From assembly GCA_963971405.1 (NCBI GenBank), contig OZ020484.1, positions 27,364,770 to 27,428,769 of the forward strand: a stretch of DNA of 64,000 nucleotides, in the 5' to 3' direction. Shown here piece by piece: positions 39,481-51,811 of this stretch. The notes under the pieces are model-generated. The model was not told the DNA's origin. It ran no database searches and was given only the letters and a program-made list of their open reading frames with translations. Made by a program: the position numbers and the translations under genes. Every line of letters starts with the position of its first letter. Position 1 is the stretch's first letter. Origin of the DNA: Psococerastis gibbosa. Its lineage: Eukaryota; Arthropoda; Insecta; Psocodea; Psocidae.

Positions 39481-40423
39481 ATATGATAAAATGAAAAATT
39501 TCATCGGGGCGATTAGACGATCTCGGTAAATACCTGGATTTTCTGGCAAGTTTTCGCAGAGACATTTAAATTTACTAGTATATGCTGCATTGAAAAATGT
39601 AATGCAATTGCTATTACGTGATTATACTAGTGCCGATTAGGAAGGGCGGATCTAAGCACTTTGAAAGATATTTTTTAAAGAAAATTGTCATAATAAGTTC
39701 CTCTTTTAAACTTAAACCAAAAAATTCCTTGATCCGCTTACACCATTAATCAATTAAACAGTCCTTTTGAAACATTAATTCCTCTTAATTTGTGTATTTT
39801 AGGCCCGGTACACACGGACGATTTTTTATCATTGTAGTTAATGGGTAGTTGGAAAACTACAGATTCAACTTCAGAAGATTTCTAGGAGTCTTGCGAGAAG
39901 TCGACTGCACATTGGAACAAGTCTTTCCCCTCGAAATGCCCTGAATAGGCGCTTACGTCAAAAATCTTCGGATGTGATTTCAGAAATTGAGTGTTTTCTG
40001 TTGCACCAACCTATCACCAACTCATTTTTTCCCACTACAAATCGTCCGTGAATCGCGCGTGCCGAATTGTCCTTGTGTGCACAGATCAAAACTTAAAACT
40101 CGCAAATAAAACAAACTCAACTCCATTCCACTTCGAACAACTTGTCAGATAAAATTTAGCACTCCCTGCTTTATACTACCCTCTTTTCACTTTATCGTAA
40201 CTATACGTTCTTTGAACGCCCCCCTTAATATTTCACTTTAAATTGGAATTGTTTGATATTAAATCTTTCAATACAAGATAAAGTCCCGTATGACGCAACT
40301 ACACTACAGCAGAAAACAGAATAAGAACCTCCATATTGCCACGAATGGAGACGAGTCAATTTCGGCGTCTACGATGCGGTCGTTAATATTTGAAATACCT
40401 TAGAAGGCAGTGGCGAAACTACC
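39481..40423. other. Intergenic DNA, nothing recognised
   Basis: GGCAGTGGCGAAACTAC just before 40424 looks like one hAT-like terminus into which MITE B copy 5 inserted. Nothing else supportable. Confidence 0.4.
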
Positions 40424-40813
40424 TAAGGCGCCCATTCCATCGACCAGCTAGGGCTATTTACAAAAACGGTGACGTGGTAGCAGACATTCAAGACTTAGGC
40501 GGGGTTTCCACCGACCTCGCATTGCAGAATTGACGGAGATGTTTATTTTCCTCTATGCCATAGTTAAAATTGATCAATGATCATACAGTAAAATCACAAA
40601 CAAACAAACCAAAATTAAAAAATGGCGTCATGGGATATGTTAAGTACAAACATTTTAATAGAATTCTATAAAAAGAAAAATTCTAATTTTCGTCAATGTC
40701 ATTTGCATTCTGCAATGTGAGGTCGGTGGAAACGCCACCTAAGTTTTGAATGTCTGCTACCACGTCACCGTTTTTGTAAATAGCCCTAGCCGGTCGGTGG
40801 AATGGGCGCCTTA
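40424..40813. mobile_element. Composite MITE B, copy 5 (best-preserved structure)
   Basis: TA-flanked. Outer ends TAAGGCGCCCATTCCATCGA and reverse complement. Outer arms of 71 bp each (40424-40494, 40743-40813); inner element 40495-40742 (248 bp) with TTAGGCGGGGTTTCC / GGAAACGCCACCTAA ends. Removing the inner element and one TA leaves a continuous outer palindrome whose centre reads TTCAAGACTTAAGT. Confidence 0.9.
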
Positions 40814-40981
40814 TCTGAGTGACCAATCCCACCAAACGTTAAAAAAGAACCCGTACGAGAAAACCCGTACAGGTTGTCCTATTTATCAATTCGTAATATA
40901 TGATAAAATTATGAGATTAATTAAAAATTTAAATCTTTATTTACGTTCCTGCAGCGTGGGGTTAACAGTAGAAATATTACG

Positions 40982-41966
40982 TACTGTTCGCCCAGAAAAG
41001 TTTGCAAATGTCCATGAAAATATCCCTTAATGCTTTACCAAGTCGGGGACAAGCCCCGCCTCTCCATGTAAATTCCCTATGCTGCATTTTCAAATCAGAT
41101 AGAACTACTTTGCATGTGTTTGTATATACACAAAACTTACGGGGGTTCCATTCCAAATTTAATGCATTAAGGTCACAAGTGGACATTGCTTATTTTTTTT
41201 AGCTAAAATTGTCGATCTGTTGCACTTTTTACGAATTCACGACTCCAATGTCAAAATTAAAATTAAAATTTTCTGAATGTTAGTTAATTGTCTTCAACTA
41301 CTGTAGCAACGTTAGTGGAACGGTTTTAGGATCATCATAGAACAAAACCAAAGCAATATTTATTGTTATAAATATTATTAGTGATGCGTTTCTTGAAATT
41401 GAGAAATTTATAAAATTTTCATCTTACCATACTGTGTTATAAAATGGATCAACTTGAAAGTAGAAAGTTAACTTAAGAGCGTTCAGGCCACAGAATAGAG
41501 TTTCTGTGTATCACACCAATAATTTTATAACACAGTATGGTAAGAAATTCAAATTCAAGAAACGCTTCACTAATAATATTTATAACAATAAATATTGCTT
41601 TGATTTTGTTCTATGATGATCCTAAAACCGTTCCACTAACGTTGCTACAGTAGTTGAAGACAATAAACTAACATTCAGAAAATTTTAATTTTAATTTTGA
41701 CATTGGAGTCGTGAATTCGTAAAAAGTGCAACAGATCGACAATTTTAGCTAAAAAAATAAGCAATGTCCACTTGTGACCTTAATGCATTGAATTTGGAAT
41801 GGAACCCCCGTAAGTTTTGTGTATACAAACACATGCAAAGTAGTTCTATCTGATTTGAAAATGCAGCATAGGGAATTTAAATGGAGAGGCGGGGCTTGTC
41901 CCCGACTTGTTAAAGCATTAAGGGATATTTTCATGGACATTTGCAAACTTTTATGGGCGAACAGTA
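40982..41966. mobile_element. 985-bp fold-back element with near-identical arms
   Basis: Left end TACTGTTCGCCCAGAAAAGT and right end ACTTTTATGGGCGAACAGTA. The left arm (40982-41448) and right arm (41521-41966) are reverse complements with few differences over ~450 bp; the spacer is ~72 bp. TA at both ends is compatible with a TA target duplication. Mirror-image open frames (40977-41186 minus; 41819-42016 plus) reflect the same arm sequence, containing GGACAAGCCCCGCC. No transposase homology seen. Alternatively a recent local inverted duplication. Confidence 0.85.
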
Positions 41967-42400
41967 GGATAGTTGGAACTAGGAATACTCAGTTCCAAGC
42001 TGAGAAACGGACATGAAAACTTGGAATTCGGCCAAATCATGGAGCATCGAACTTGTAAAGGAAGGATATTCAAACCGTCATCCATACAAACAGTAGAATA
42101 AGTTGGCAGAAAAATAAGTTCTGAGTTGCCCTAGTTTTTTCGTAGTTCCTTAACTTCCTTTGTTCTATCTGCAAAATAAAGTATAATGTAGATCTATATA
42201 CAGAAAGTAAAAGATCTCGCTTAAATTTTTTGTGCTCCGCACGGATACTAAAGTGAAAAAAAAGTTACGAAACAAACGTATCCTACTGTTTAAATCTTTA
42301 CTGTTAGATAGTAATTAAAACAGTAGGTAAATTACATCTTTAACAATTTTAAAATGATATGCAGTATTTACCTATGTATATATATACAGTATATAGTCAG
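41967..42400. other. Intergenic DNA, nothing recognised
   Basis: AT-rich with TATATATACAGTATATA near 42377; no further structure. Confidence 0.4.
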
Positions 42401-42608
42401 GTCATGTAGAGTAGTGGTAAAGACTCCGACTTTCACCCGGAAGGTTCTTGGTCCTAGTCCCACACTTGCTATTTTTTCTGGACATGCTTTGGAGGGTATG
42501 TAAAACAGGCGGTCCCGAGCCTTCCTAGTTGAGTGTAAGAGAGGGATTATAGCTCTAACTCCGCTAGGATGGCTTAGTAATAGAACGAAAAATCAATATT
42601 AATTTATT
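42401..42608 (+). mobile_element. tRNA-derived SINE, copy 5
   Basis: Head GTCATGTAGAGTAGTGGTAA, B-box degraded to GGTCCTAGTCC, body complete although GAGGGCTTTATAGCCCT is reduced. The 3' tail faces that of copy 6. Confidence 0.85.
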
Positions 42609-42610
42609 TA

Positions 42611-42836
42611 AATAAATAATAAATAAATAAATAAGGACTTTTTTTGTTCTATTACTAAGCCAACCTAGCGGAGTTAGAGCTATAAAGCCCTCTCTTACAC
42701 TCAACTAGGACCAGGAACAGGGATCGCCTGCTTTACATGCCCTCCGATGCATGACCAGAAAATGTAGGAAGTGTAGGACTCGAACCAACAACCTTTTGGG
42801 TGAAAGTCAGAGTTCGTACCACTACTCTACAAGTCT
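42611..42836 (-). mobile_element. tRNA-derived SINE, copy 6
   Basis: Minus-strand copy with intact B-box (GGTTCGAGTCC in the complement) and an AAATAAATAAATAAATAAGG-type tail in plus view. Copies 5 and 6 are tail to tail within a few bases, forming a ~200-bp inverted repeat. Confidence 0.87.
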
Positions 42837-44699
42837 CATTTACATAGGAACTAAGTTCTCAATGTTATTCTTAATACTAATGCTTTAACTATAATAAATT
42901 ATAAACGGTAAGATCTTGCTTACTGTAAGCCCTCCTCTATTTCTTGAAATTACTACATGTAAAGCCGTCCTTCTTCACTGCTTAAATATTGATTTGAGAT
43001 ACTATAGGCTAAATCTACCCGCATACTTCTCAAGTAGTTAAAAAAGAAGTTGTCCACTTGTCAGCGCTTCAATATCCGCAAAAATATCCCCCTTCCACTT
43101 CAATATAATGAAAACGGTCGTAAAAGAAAAAGATTAAATAATGTTGCTTCATTCGCAAAAAACAACAAACTCTCTGCTACAGTTACCCCCGATATTAAAA
43201 TATAGTATCAAAGTAAAAGCTTTATGCTGTTCGGAATCGCGTTTTGATATTTTAAATTAATTTCTACCTTACAATAAAAGTTAGCAAAAAATAAGTTTTA
43301 TATAGATTGTGCGGGAAAAATAACGAAAATGAAATCATTAGGAAGTTGAATAGAGATTCACTGAGCGTTAACGGAGGAAAAAACTTAGCAAACAGCTGAG
43401 TGCGCCGATATAAAAGGTTTTTAGGTCAGACTTTATCGTACGTAGGTCTATCTTGAAGAGGTTCATTATATTTTCGAAAGGTTGCACATTGACTTCGAAG
43501 CCTATTCATGATTAATGATTAACATCAATGGCGTAGGAAGAGTAAAATTCTGAGGGGTCAATGAATCTGCTGGAGTTACAATTAGGGTGGTTCCCACCAA
43601 GTGTAGGCAAGCAGGTAAAAGGTGCAGGTGAAATGATATAAATCCAGTACACATTATTCCGATTCTGATTGAGAAGTTTCTCCAATTTTTGAGTGGATTT
43701 TAAGCAACAAAAACTTAATACATGAGGTTTCTATATAAAGTGCTTTGTTTGGGATGTTGCCGGGCGAATTGCAGAACTTGGCTAGAGCGATTATGAAATT
43801 TGACATGATGTAAGAAAATATAAGACCATCCACACTACTTATGATTTGGTTGTTGATGTGAAGTTTAGGTGGAAGTTGAAGTTGAAGTGAAATCTGGAAG
43901 GTGAAGGATACTGATTTTCACGGGAGTTCCACTCAATAATGAATAATAAAATATCACGATGAACGCTTTCAGCGGACGTGCATAATTTATGGGGTTGGAC
44001 AATTTTTAGCTTTTAGCATTTGGTTTCTTCCGGAATTAAGAATTGTGCCATTAGTGTCTTCAATGTTAACGCTTTCTATTTCGCACCAAGAAAATTGACA
44101 AAGATTCTATGTATTGTATAATTGCCTGTTTCCATTAACTTCTTCTTTTTCTTCCGGGTTAGTGGGCTTTGGCCTACCTACTCGAAAAGTTTGGAAATGG
44201 AGTGGCAGTGGAAATCTAAGAAAAAAAGAATATAAATACAGATAGAAGCCGTAGATGATTAAAAACAAAACCGCCCGGGCGAGAACCTTTGACCCTCCTG
44301 GTTGGACTTTAGAACTTTTTAAGCAGTCTTGGTCAGAAAAAAAATCAAAAAATCAAAAAATGTAAATTATATTACTTATTAGTTTCACAAATTATTTGAA
44401 TCTTCGTCTGTAATAAATCTAATTTTTACTACTAAATACTATCAAAATAAAACACATTTTTTTTTCAAAAAAATGTTCCTTTGATTAGGCAATCATAATA
44501 TATTCATAAAACCTAAGCCCGACTTGCTTGCCCCTCCCTGGATTTCTCCCTTTCGACGGCCATGATGATGAGTAAGAAACTTAGGGTAGATAATACAAAT
44601 GAAAAATATTACGATCAATCAATATTCGTACAATCAATCAACCTCATAACACATAAGTTATTTTATAACCCTTAATGGGCACTCTAGCAATAGGTAATA
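42837..44699. other. Intergenic DNA; one hAT-like remnant
   Basis: At about 44270-44545, CCGCCCGGGCGAGAACC, the AATCTTCGTCTGTAATAAATC core and TTGCCCCTCCCTGG resemble the interior of the hAT-like repeats at 10495 and 60204. The rest shows nothing recognised. Confidence 0.4.
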
Positions 44700-44895
44700 T
44701 CGTATTTATCGCAGTCTTCTTCTTCAAGTTACAGCCGGAGGCTGGTTGGCAGCACACGTGGCTTCGATGCCTCCACTCCCCTCGATCCTGGCACACCCTC
44801 TTCAGCTCCATGTACGTATCCTCCATAACTTGCTGCAGATACTCTCTTCTCGGGCGCCCAGGCAGGTTGACGGATTCTATTGTTCCCTCTACGAT
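44700..44895 (-). pseudogene. LINE (RTE-like) pol C-terminus, copy c
   Basis: The minus strand reads GTIESVNLPGRPRREYLQQV, then MEDTYMELKRVCQDRGEWRH and RSHVCCQPASGCNLKKK, closely matching the tail at 58735-59097. The GRPR and DRxEW positions are conserved. It is followed by an AAGAAGAAG tail. Sequence 5' of this is not recognisable. Confidence 0.75.
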
Positions 44896-44979
44896 TTAAC
44901 GCAATTAAAAATTTATTATTACCTACTAAGCAATTTTTGTCGACTGCATGCTGCATGACGGCTAACAATACAGTCATTC

Positions 44980-45430
44980 CATTGGCAATGATATGGCGTG
45001 TGTCATATTTACCGTGTCTGCAACAGCAGCAAATTACACAGACAGACTGTGGTTATAGACTTCTTTATCAAATTTTACTTCCACAGAGCCCGCATATAGA
45101 TAACAAAAGACGAATAATTGCGTTGATATCTGCTAGGGAAATATAGGCTGCCGCGCCTCTCCGAAAATATCAAACCGCCCCCTACACATTTCCCTTCCTT
45201 TCCACCCCCCCCCCCCCCGCCCTTCCCCTACTCAACGCCCTTACTGTAAGGAGCCCAAGTTACACAATTAATACTAATAAGAGAAAGTTGGTAATAATAA
45301 TAATGAACCTATATCACGCATAACCTATACAGCTATTGACTCAGACTTTCTTGTCTCGTACACTGTATAGCTCTTAAGAGCGTAAGTCCCGTAGGAAATT
45401 GGCAGCCGGAAATTAAATACAATAAGAATG
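44980..45430. other. Intergenic DNA with 14-C tract
   Basis: C14 at 45205-45218. GCGCCTCTCCGAAAATATC and following C-rich text may be a TE end. Nothing else. Confidence 0.4.
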
Positions 45431-45648
45431 TAATACTATTTAACAAAGGGTTAGTTGGACTTACATTGCCTGGTATGTTTATGGTCATTAGAGGCATGGG
45501 CCTCAATGTCATCGCAATATTAGGGCGGAGCCCATTGTCACGGGAAGGGGGCGGGAGTGGGGGCTACTCCCATCAGTCCTTAGCCCTCTAATGACTATTA
45601 ACACAACAGATAATGTAAGTCCAACTAACCCTTTGTTGAATAGTATTA
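45431..45648. mobile_element. MITE G, complete copy (218 bp)
   Basis: Left TAATACTATTTAACAAAGGG, then TTAGTTGGACTTACATT; right is its reverse complement ending AATAGTATTA. Inverted repeats of ~37 bp have very few mismatches. Inside, a second GC-rich inverted region surrounds GGGAAGGGGGCGGGAGTGGG. Partial copies at 5684 and 7630. Confidence 0.85.
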
Positions 45649-47750
45649 CACCATTGCCATTAACCTTTAGATAAAGAATGTAATAGAGATGTAAGGGAAC
45701 TTCGCTCACGCGCTGCTGTGCACGTAGATAAGAGCTAATACCCGATTAGGTGCGAAGGACTATTCTAGAAACCCTTCCATATTGTTAGTATATGAATACA
45801 TCTAGGGTGCATGCTGATGTATGTGGATGATATCGTTAGTGAACACATCTAGAAGTTTAATGTCAGCAAAGTCGAGAGGTGGAATGATGTGTCCTCAACA
45901 GACTGTAGTACTAAAGTACCTAAATAAAACCTTTAATTACCATTGTCACGTATACGTAATCACGTAATAAGAAATGCTAGTAAACCATTTGAAGCTGTAT
46001 AGGACAATATTACCCCCTAATAGGATTGGGGTATATAGAGTTTAATTCACCTTACAGCACGTTCGACTGCGCCATTTGTAAGACACGTTCCGTCTTTAAA
46101 AGGGGGGAATTGATCAATAAATGAAAAGAAAGTTTCATGTGGTAGCCGGTACATGGCATGGCTATCTGTTATCAGGCGATCCCCCACGGTTAGACCTTAA
46201 CACAGCCCCTGACGCACGCAATCAAGATGGATCACTTGCTGAAAGAGTTAAGTGCTTGCAACAGCACGCCACTTTCTCCCTATAATACCAAGTACTACAT
46301 AATCCTCATATGATTGCTTAAGCTTTGATCAGCTGACAACATGAACCCTGGCGGTCACGAAAAGTCAGTAAAAAAGTTGCTGACAATTTCAAATCAAATC
46401 AAACATATTTGTTGTTGAATTGAACATACAAGATAAATATTTCAATTTACAATTAACTCTGATTAAATTTAGACTCGCAGGTCGTGGTTTGTGATGGGTC
46501 CTGAAAAAAAGGAAATAAAGAGAAATTTGATGATTGTGTGGTTCAGCTAGTAGAGAAGAAATGGTCCAGTAGTGTATGGTAAGCTAACTATCAATTACTT
46601 TGCTTTATATTATTACGGCGCGTTCGGGATACGAACGATACTGCCATCTTAAAGATTAGCAGCGGGGTTGCCCGGCAACCCGGTCATGGGTGCAAGCGAA
46701 CTTTACTCTGTTTTACATGAAAAGTTGATGTTTATATCAGGGACTTAGGGAGGGCCCGGGGCCCATGATTCATCAATATAACGGTAATAAAATTTAAAAA
46801 TTTGATATTGAAATACAAATTTAAATTCTGAAAACAGATGTATTTTACACATCCACTTTCAAAGTTTTCCCAGTCACCGTGACAGCGAAGAAAAGTTAAC
46901 TTGCACAGGATACGGTTAGTTCTCAAAATATTTTGGCCTCCTCCAAAATAAAATTCTTGTGTTTGTGTATGTGTGTGGAGGGGAGAGGTGAGGGCCTAAT
47001 TTTGCTCTTTGGCTAGAGGTCCACTGTTTCTCTCAAAGGCTCAGGTTCCTAAACAAATTTCTGATTTGTTTGTTTTTGTTTTTGCAATTTAGTACCGGTA
47101 GGCTATTTTATTTTAAAACACTTTAGGACGAATCATTATTTCCCAATAAGCCTCTTAAGTTATTAAATCATGTAATCTCGTAACAGTATAATTTACAGCA
47201 TTATTTTAACAGAAATTTAATCTTTACTTGTCAGATAGCCCATGCCTGTTGGGTGCATCTATTGGACGCACCGAGAACGCGCTCTTATTCAAAAAATTCT
47301 TAATTTGAACAATTAGAAAGTAAACTTCCGGCCCGATATGAAAATGAGCAACACGCGTTCTGTACTACGTAACCCTGTGTAACTATGTCTGCAAATGTAC
47401 GAATAACATGTCTTTTTATTTGTTTTTGCATGCAAGTCTCTCACGCAAGAAACCCATTCTGTGCAAACTGTAATTGCAGTACCTGAAGAACTTATGCGCC
47501 TTGAATAGGGGATAAAACATGGGAATGATATTCATCACCCAGGGGAAAGGGTTGATACGACCATGCAGGGACTAGGGATTCATACCTGTCTACTTGATGT
47601 ACGAGCCTGGTTACGCCATGGTTCTCCACAGCTTTGTATTCCCCTTCCTTGAATAACATTAACTGTATGTTAACTATTCATGACGCAAGCTGAAAACTGA
47701 AAGCTTGGCAGTTCGAACTCGGACCAAATGGATTATGCACAAGTTTATCT
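45649..47750. other. Intergenic DNA with a LINE 3' tail
   Basis: At about 46390-46490 the minus strand reads as a LINE 3' end: GAGTCTAAATTTAATCAGAG followed downstream by GTTTGATTTGATTTG repeats. No pol remains. The rest (about 45650-46380, 46500-47750) shows no feature I can support; 46620-46680 is GC-richer without a frame. Confidence 0.45.
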
Positions 47751-48440
47751 AAGGCGGCTATTCCATCTGTCATTTTTACTTCAAATTTGATTTGAGATGT
47801 TTGTTTTACTCTATGGCATTCTCCTTTTTAATTTCCTCATGTTAAAATTGATCAATGATCATAGAGTAAAATCACGCGTTGCAAACAATAACAAAGTAAA
47901 ATTAAACAATGGCGTCGTCTAGAGTTGATAAATAATTTAAATTAATTTCTTGAGAACGAACGAATTATTTGAAATGAAATGAAATGAAAAAACTACTTTA
48001 CTGCAAATAAAACAAAAGGCGAACAGCAAGACTATACAGTTAAAGTCTTGTTTTCATGCTAAACTTAAAACTAAAATATTGTATTATAGATTAATTAAAA
48101 TTAAATGGAGAGAGAAAAAATAGAAGAAGAGAGGAATAGTGAAAAAAGAAGGATAAAATGTATACGGGGGGGGGGGGGGATCCATTGCCATCACCATTAC
48201 AGTACCGGAGAGAGTCTCAAGCGTATTTGGTAGTTTAAATAATAAAATTTCTTTTAGATTCAAAAATTAAAAGAAAGACGGCGGGCAAACTTACAAATTT
48301 GGAAAAGATTGAAAACAAAATGATCAATTGTTGAAAACAAGTGGAATAGGATGTAAAAATAAATAATGCAACATTGATGTTTTTCCGTCAATGACAAAAT
48401 CAAATGTGAAGTAAAATTGACAGATGGAATAGGCGCCTAA
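47751..48440. mobile_element. MITE family D, copy with internal insertion (690 bp)
   Basis: Ends TAAGGCGGCTATTCCATCTG and CAGATGGAATAGGCGCCTAA, the AGGCG type again. The left half carries ATTGATCAATGATCATAGAG; the right half corresponds to 1-262. About 300 bp (47971-48270), absent from the first copy, begins GAAATGAAATGAAATG and includes 14 G at 48166-48179. It looks like a minus-strand LINE 3' end with a pentamer tail. Confidence 0.8.
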
Positions 48441-50687
48441 GTCTGCATTGAAAAATATTATGTATACATTTACAGCTGGAAAACACTGGCTTACGATACA
48501 GATTGACAGCAAGCACGAAAGCACAAAAAATATAGAGTGGCACGACAACCCTAGAGGATCCTCTCTCTCTTGGCTGTTGCTCTATATGGAACGCTTTGGT
48601 CAACAACATGTCCTGTTTTTCGGTGAAGGCAACGTACCTATTTAGGTTGGGTGAAATTATGACGTGTCTCGAACCTCGACCTTCCATTTCATATTTTTAT
48701 AGTCCAGTTCTCTACCTACTGCACCATTCCAGATGACCAACTCAACAATTACCAACTCCCATCATACCTGCAAGTGTGACAAGTCTGACATGTTACTGGA
48801 CATTTCTATCACTTAAAGGTCATCACACATAGAAGTACATTGAAATATTGAAATTATATTGATCCAGTACAACACATTATATTGATACAATAAAATCATA
48901 TACCGCAAGGCTTCAGTCAGCCCGTGTGCGGTGTACAATGTGTACAATTGGACTGCTAGTTGCTCCAAGTCAAGATTACCGATACGAAACACCGCGTTTC
49001 CATATGCTATGCCAAAAAACACATCTATATCTTTATTAATTTACTAAGGGTTTATTGTGTCCAATTACCGATGAGGAGAGAAGAATTAATTTAAATCATT
49101 TACAATTTTTTTCCGATTCTGATTAATGACTGTGGACAGAAGCTTCTGATCTAGTTTGATCTCTTATTAACCACTTTAAGAGAAAAGGCTGTCACTCCAA
49201 AACCTTGTAGCTTTAATTCTAGAGTAATTTACTACAAAATTTATAAAAAATGTAAAATACCTTACGTCTTAGCTCTTTGATTAGGTAACCTACATAGCCT
49301 ATTCATTATTTCTGACTTAATTCTCATGCGTCTAACTGTCAACTTTACTACAGTTGTATAAAATGTAACCAGAACGGCCTAGCTTTTACAAATTGATTTA
49401 TACCTGTGTATTTACGCTTCACAGCCTGGAAGGGAATAATGACAGTTAATGCCTAGTACAATACATTTCTATTAGAAGATATACCTGGAATATTAGATAA
49501 AGATTGATGTAAAACGGGAAAATTTAGTTTCCCCTCACAAATATAACACTAACAAGGATATAATGCTAAGAAAGTCGAGGTTCATTAATAAATAACAAGG
49601 CGAGGCGTTCCATTTTCGTAGCGGGTGACCAAATTATAAAGCAAATTATTCAAGTCTGGCAACGCTTTCTTCCATAAATTGAGGAGCTAAGGGAGCTTAG
49701 AAATTATGCTGTGGATTTAAAAAAAAAAATATATATTCTTATTTCTACTCAGTCTCACTCTAGGGTGCTATAAGGACCTCCTCTGGAAGATCAGTAGCTT
49801 CTCATTTTAAAAATCATTAGGTTTACATTCCATTTAATTAAATTACATAACGACGAGAAATTATTTTCTTTATAATTTACTATACTTGATGGGTCCCTCG
49901 AGGGGTCCTATCAAGACGATTAACAGAAGCCACAACTGCGACAAGGGGCTCAACTAAATTGCAGCACTACGATGAGGCCGGGGAGACCGCAGATCGTGAG
50001 ATCTTGGGCTGTCTTGGGGCTGTCATAATTGACGACCAGGCCGATCTTGGCGATCTTATTGACCCAGTTCAAATGGTCAAACTGCTGATTTTAAACAGTT
50101 GATTAATTGACAATGGCAATAGTATGCATGATTTGGATAAGCTCCTATAATCCCAAAAATTATAATAATAATAATAATAATTGTCTTATATTTACGGGGC
50201 GAGACTTAAGACTAGAAAGTCCTTTTCTGTTCAACACACGTCCAAAAAAACAATACAGTTTCCAAAATAGGCAACAAAACAAAAAACAGTTAGCTCGACT
50301 TAACTTATATTTTTATTTTGACCGTAAGTAATTGTAATTGTTCTCTAATAAGCCTTTAAAATTTATTGTATTCTTGAAATTACCCCAGTGATACAAGTCT
50401 CTTTGAGTACTTAGTACTGGGGTAGACTTTGTAAACTGCACAAGAAAAACTGTAATATACTATTTGCTTACTACTTTACTGCTAACTAATCTTATTCTAA
50501 ACGTATTTATAGTATAAAGACATAAAAGCCTAGACATAAATCGTATTATTCGTATTCTAAAACTGAGAGAATGCAGGAAACAACTGTATTTATTCATGGG
50601 TTCTGATTTCTGTCCCTAGCAATGTTTTTAGTAACTGGCTTTATGGTATTCGAAGGGTCTCCAATACCTATGTCAGCCAGATCCATT
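48441..50687. other. Intergenic DNA, nothing recognised
   Basis: Open frames at 48324-49022 overlap on both strands and lack family features. A short (AAT)7 run at about 50160-50181. No repeats with identifiable ends. Confidence 0.4.
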
Positions 50688-51565
50688 TAAAGAACCGGTC
50701 CGAGTTCACTCGAACATGCTTTCCAATTTATCAAAATTATTAGATAGAGAAAATTAGTAATTTTATGGCAAATATTTTTCCTATGGTTAAATTTCCGATA
50801 TCTCGGGGGGGGGGGGGGCGGTTGTCCACCTGACGTCACTGGAAGTGAGGTAAATTCTCGATAGGTCAAACAAACACATTAATTACCACACAGCAATAAT
50901 GGCAGGGCATGCAATGCATTTGAGCGCGAATTTTCTATCATTTTTTTCAAAAAATAATTTTTTGGGCAAAACCAAATATTTTTTTGGGAAAGCAACCTAT
51001 CCGGTTTCGTTACTCAATTTAACACCTAAAACATGCTTGGAGGTAGAAATCATCGATAGAAAGGTTTCGCATTTTTTAGTCATTTTTTCATTAAAATTTA
51101 GTTATTTTTATTTTTTTACCCCCAGAAGCAAACTATCAAGGGGCAAGCGACCCCCCGCATTTTGTCAACATTAATAACGACTACAATCTACGAGAATTTA
51201 AAAGAAATCGTTGGAGCCGTTTTTGAGAAATAATTTTTTTAGACGTTTTTTTGGAGTTTTTTGAAAATAAAACCCCCCCAAATTGAGTTAGCCCCCAAAA
51301 AAAAAAATGGTCCCGAGGTATGATTTTTGTGAACCTAAATGCCAAATTTCACTCAAATCCACTGAGTAGTTTGCCCGGAAATCGACGAACAGACAGACCG
51401 ACCGACAGACCGACCGACAGACAGACATTTTGTAAAAACCACTTTTTTGGGTTCCTGGGACCTCAAAACGTGTAAATCCGTTGAAATCTCGGAATCGAAA
51501 ATTTCGACCATCACAAAGCTTTCCTTATCTATCTTTATAAAAATCAAACCACTTTCCCGCGTGAG

Positions 51566-51598
<33 letters not shown>

Positions 51599-51811
51599 GG
51601 ACACTTTTTTGACTCGCCATAACTCGGGACCCACTGGCACCAGAAACTTGCGGATACACTCAAAATTTAGAGAAAAATCGGGACATGGTTTTCCTGTAGG
51701 TCCGAACCTGAAAAAGTGAACCTGATCAGGTACAGGAGCGATAATCGGTTCGAAAAATCCCATAAGAAAGCATTGGAGGGTTCAACGCAATGCCATAGCC
51801 AGACCTTTGAA

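Noticed and set aside
40977..42016. Duplicated small gene in the fold-back arms (frames with GGACPRL)
   Set aside because: The frames are mirror copies of the same arm DNA, differ in start and end, and show no protein family or splice signals.
51353..51763. 136-codon minus-strand frame containing VEIFDSEISTDLHVLRSQEP
   Set aside because: The same pseudo-peptide appears in every F copy because the DNA repeat is conserved; it also crosses the Helitron-like junction.
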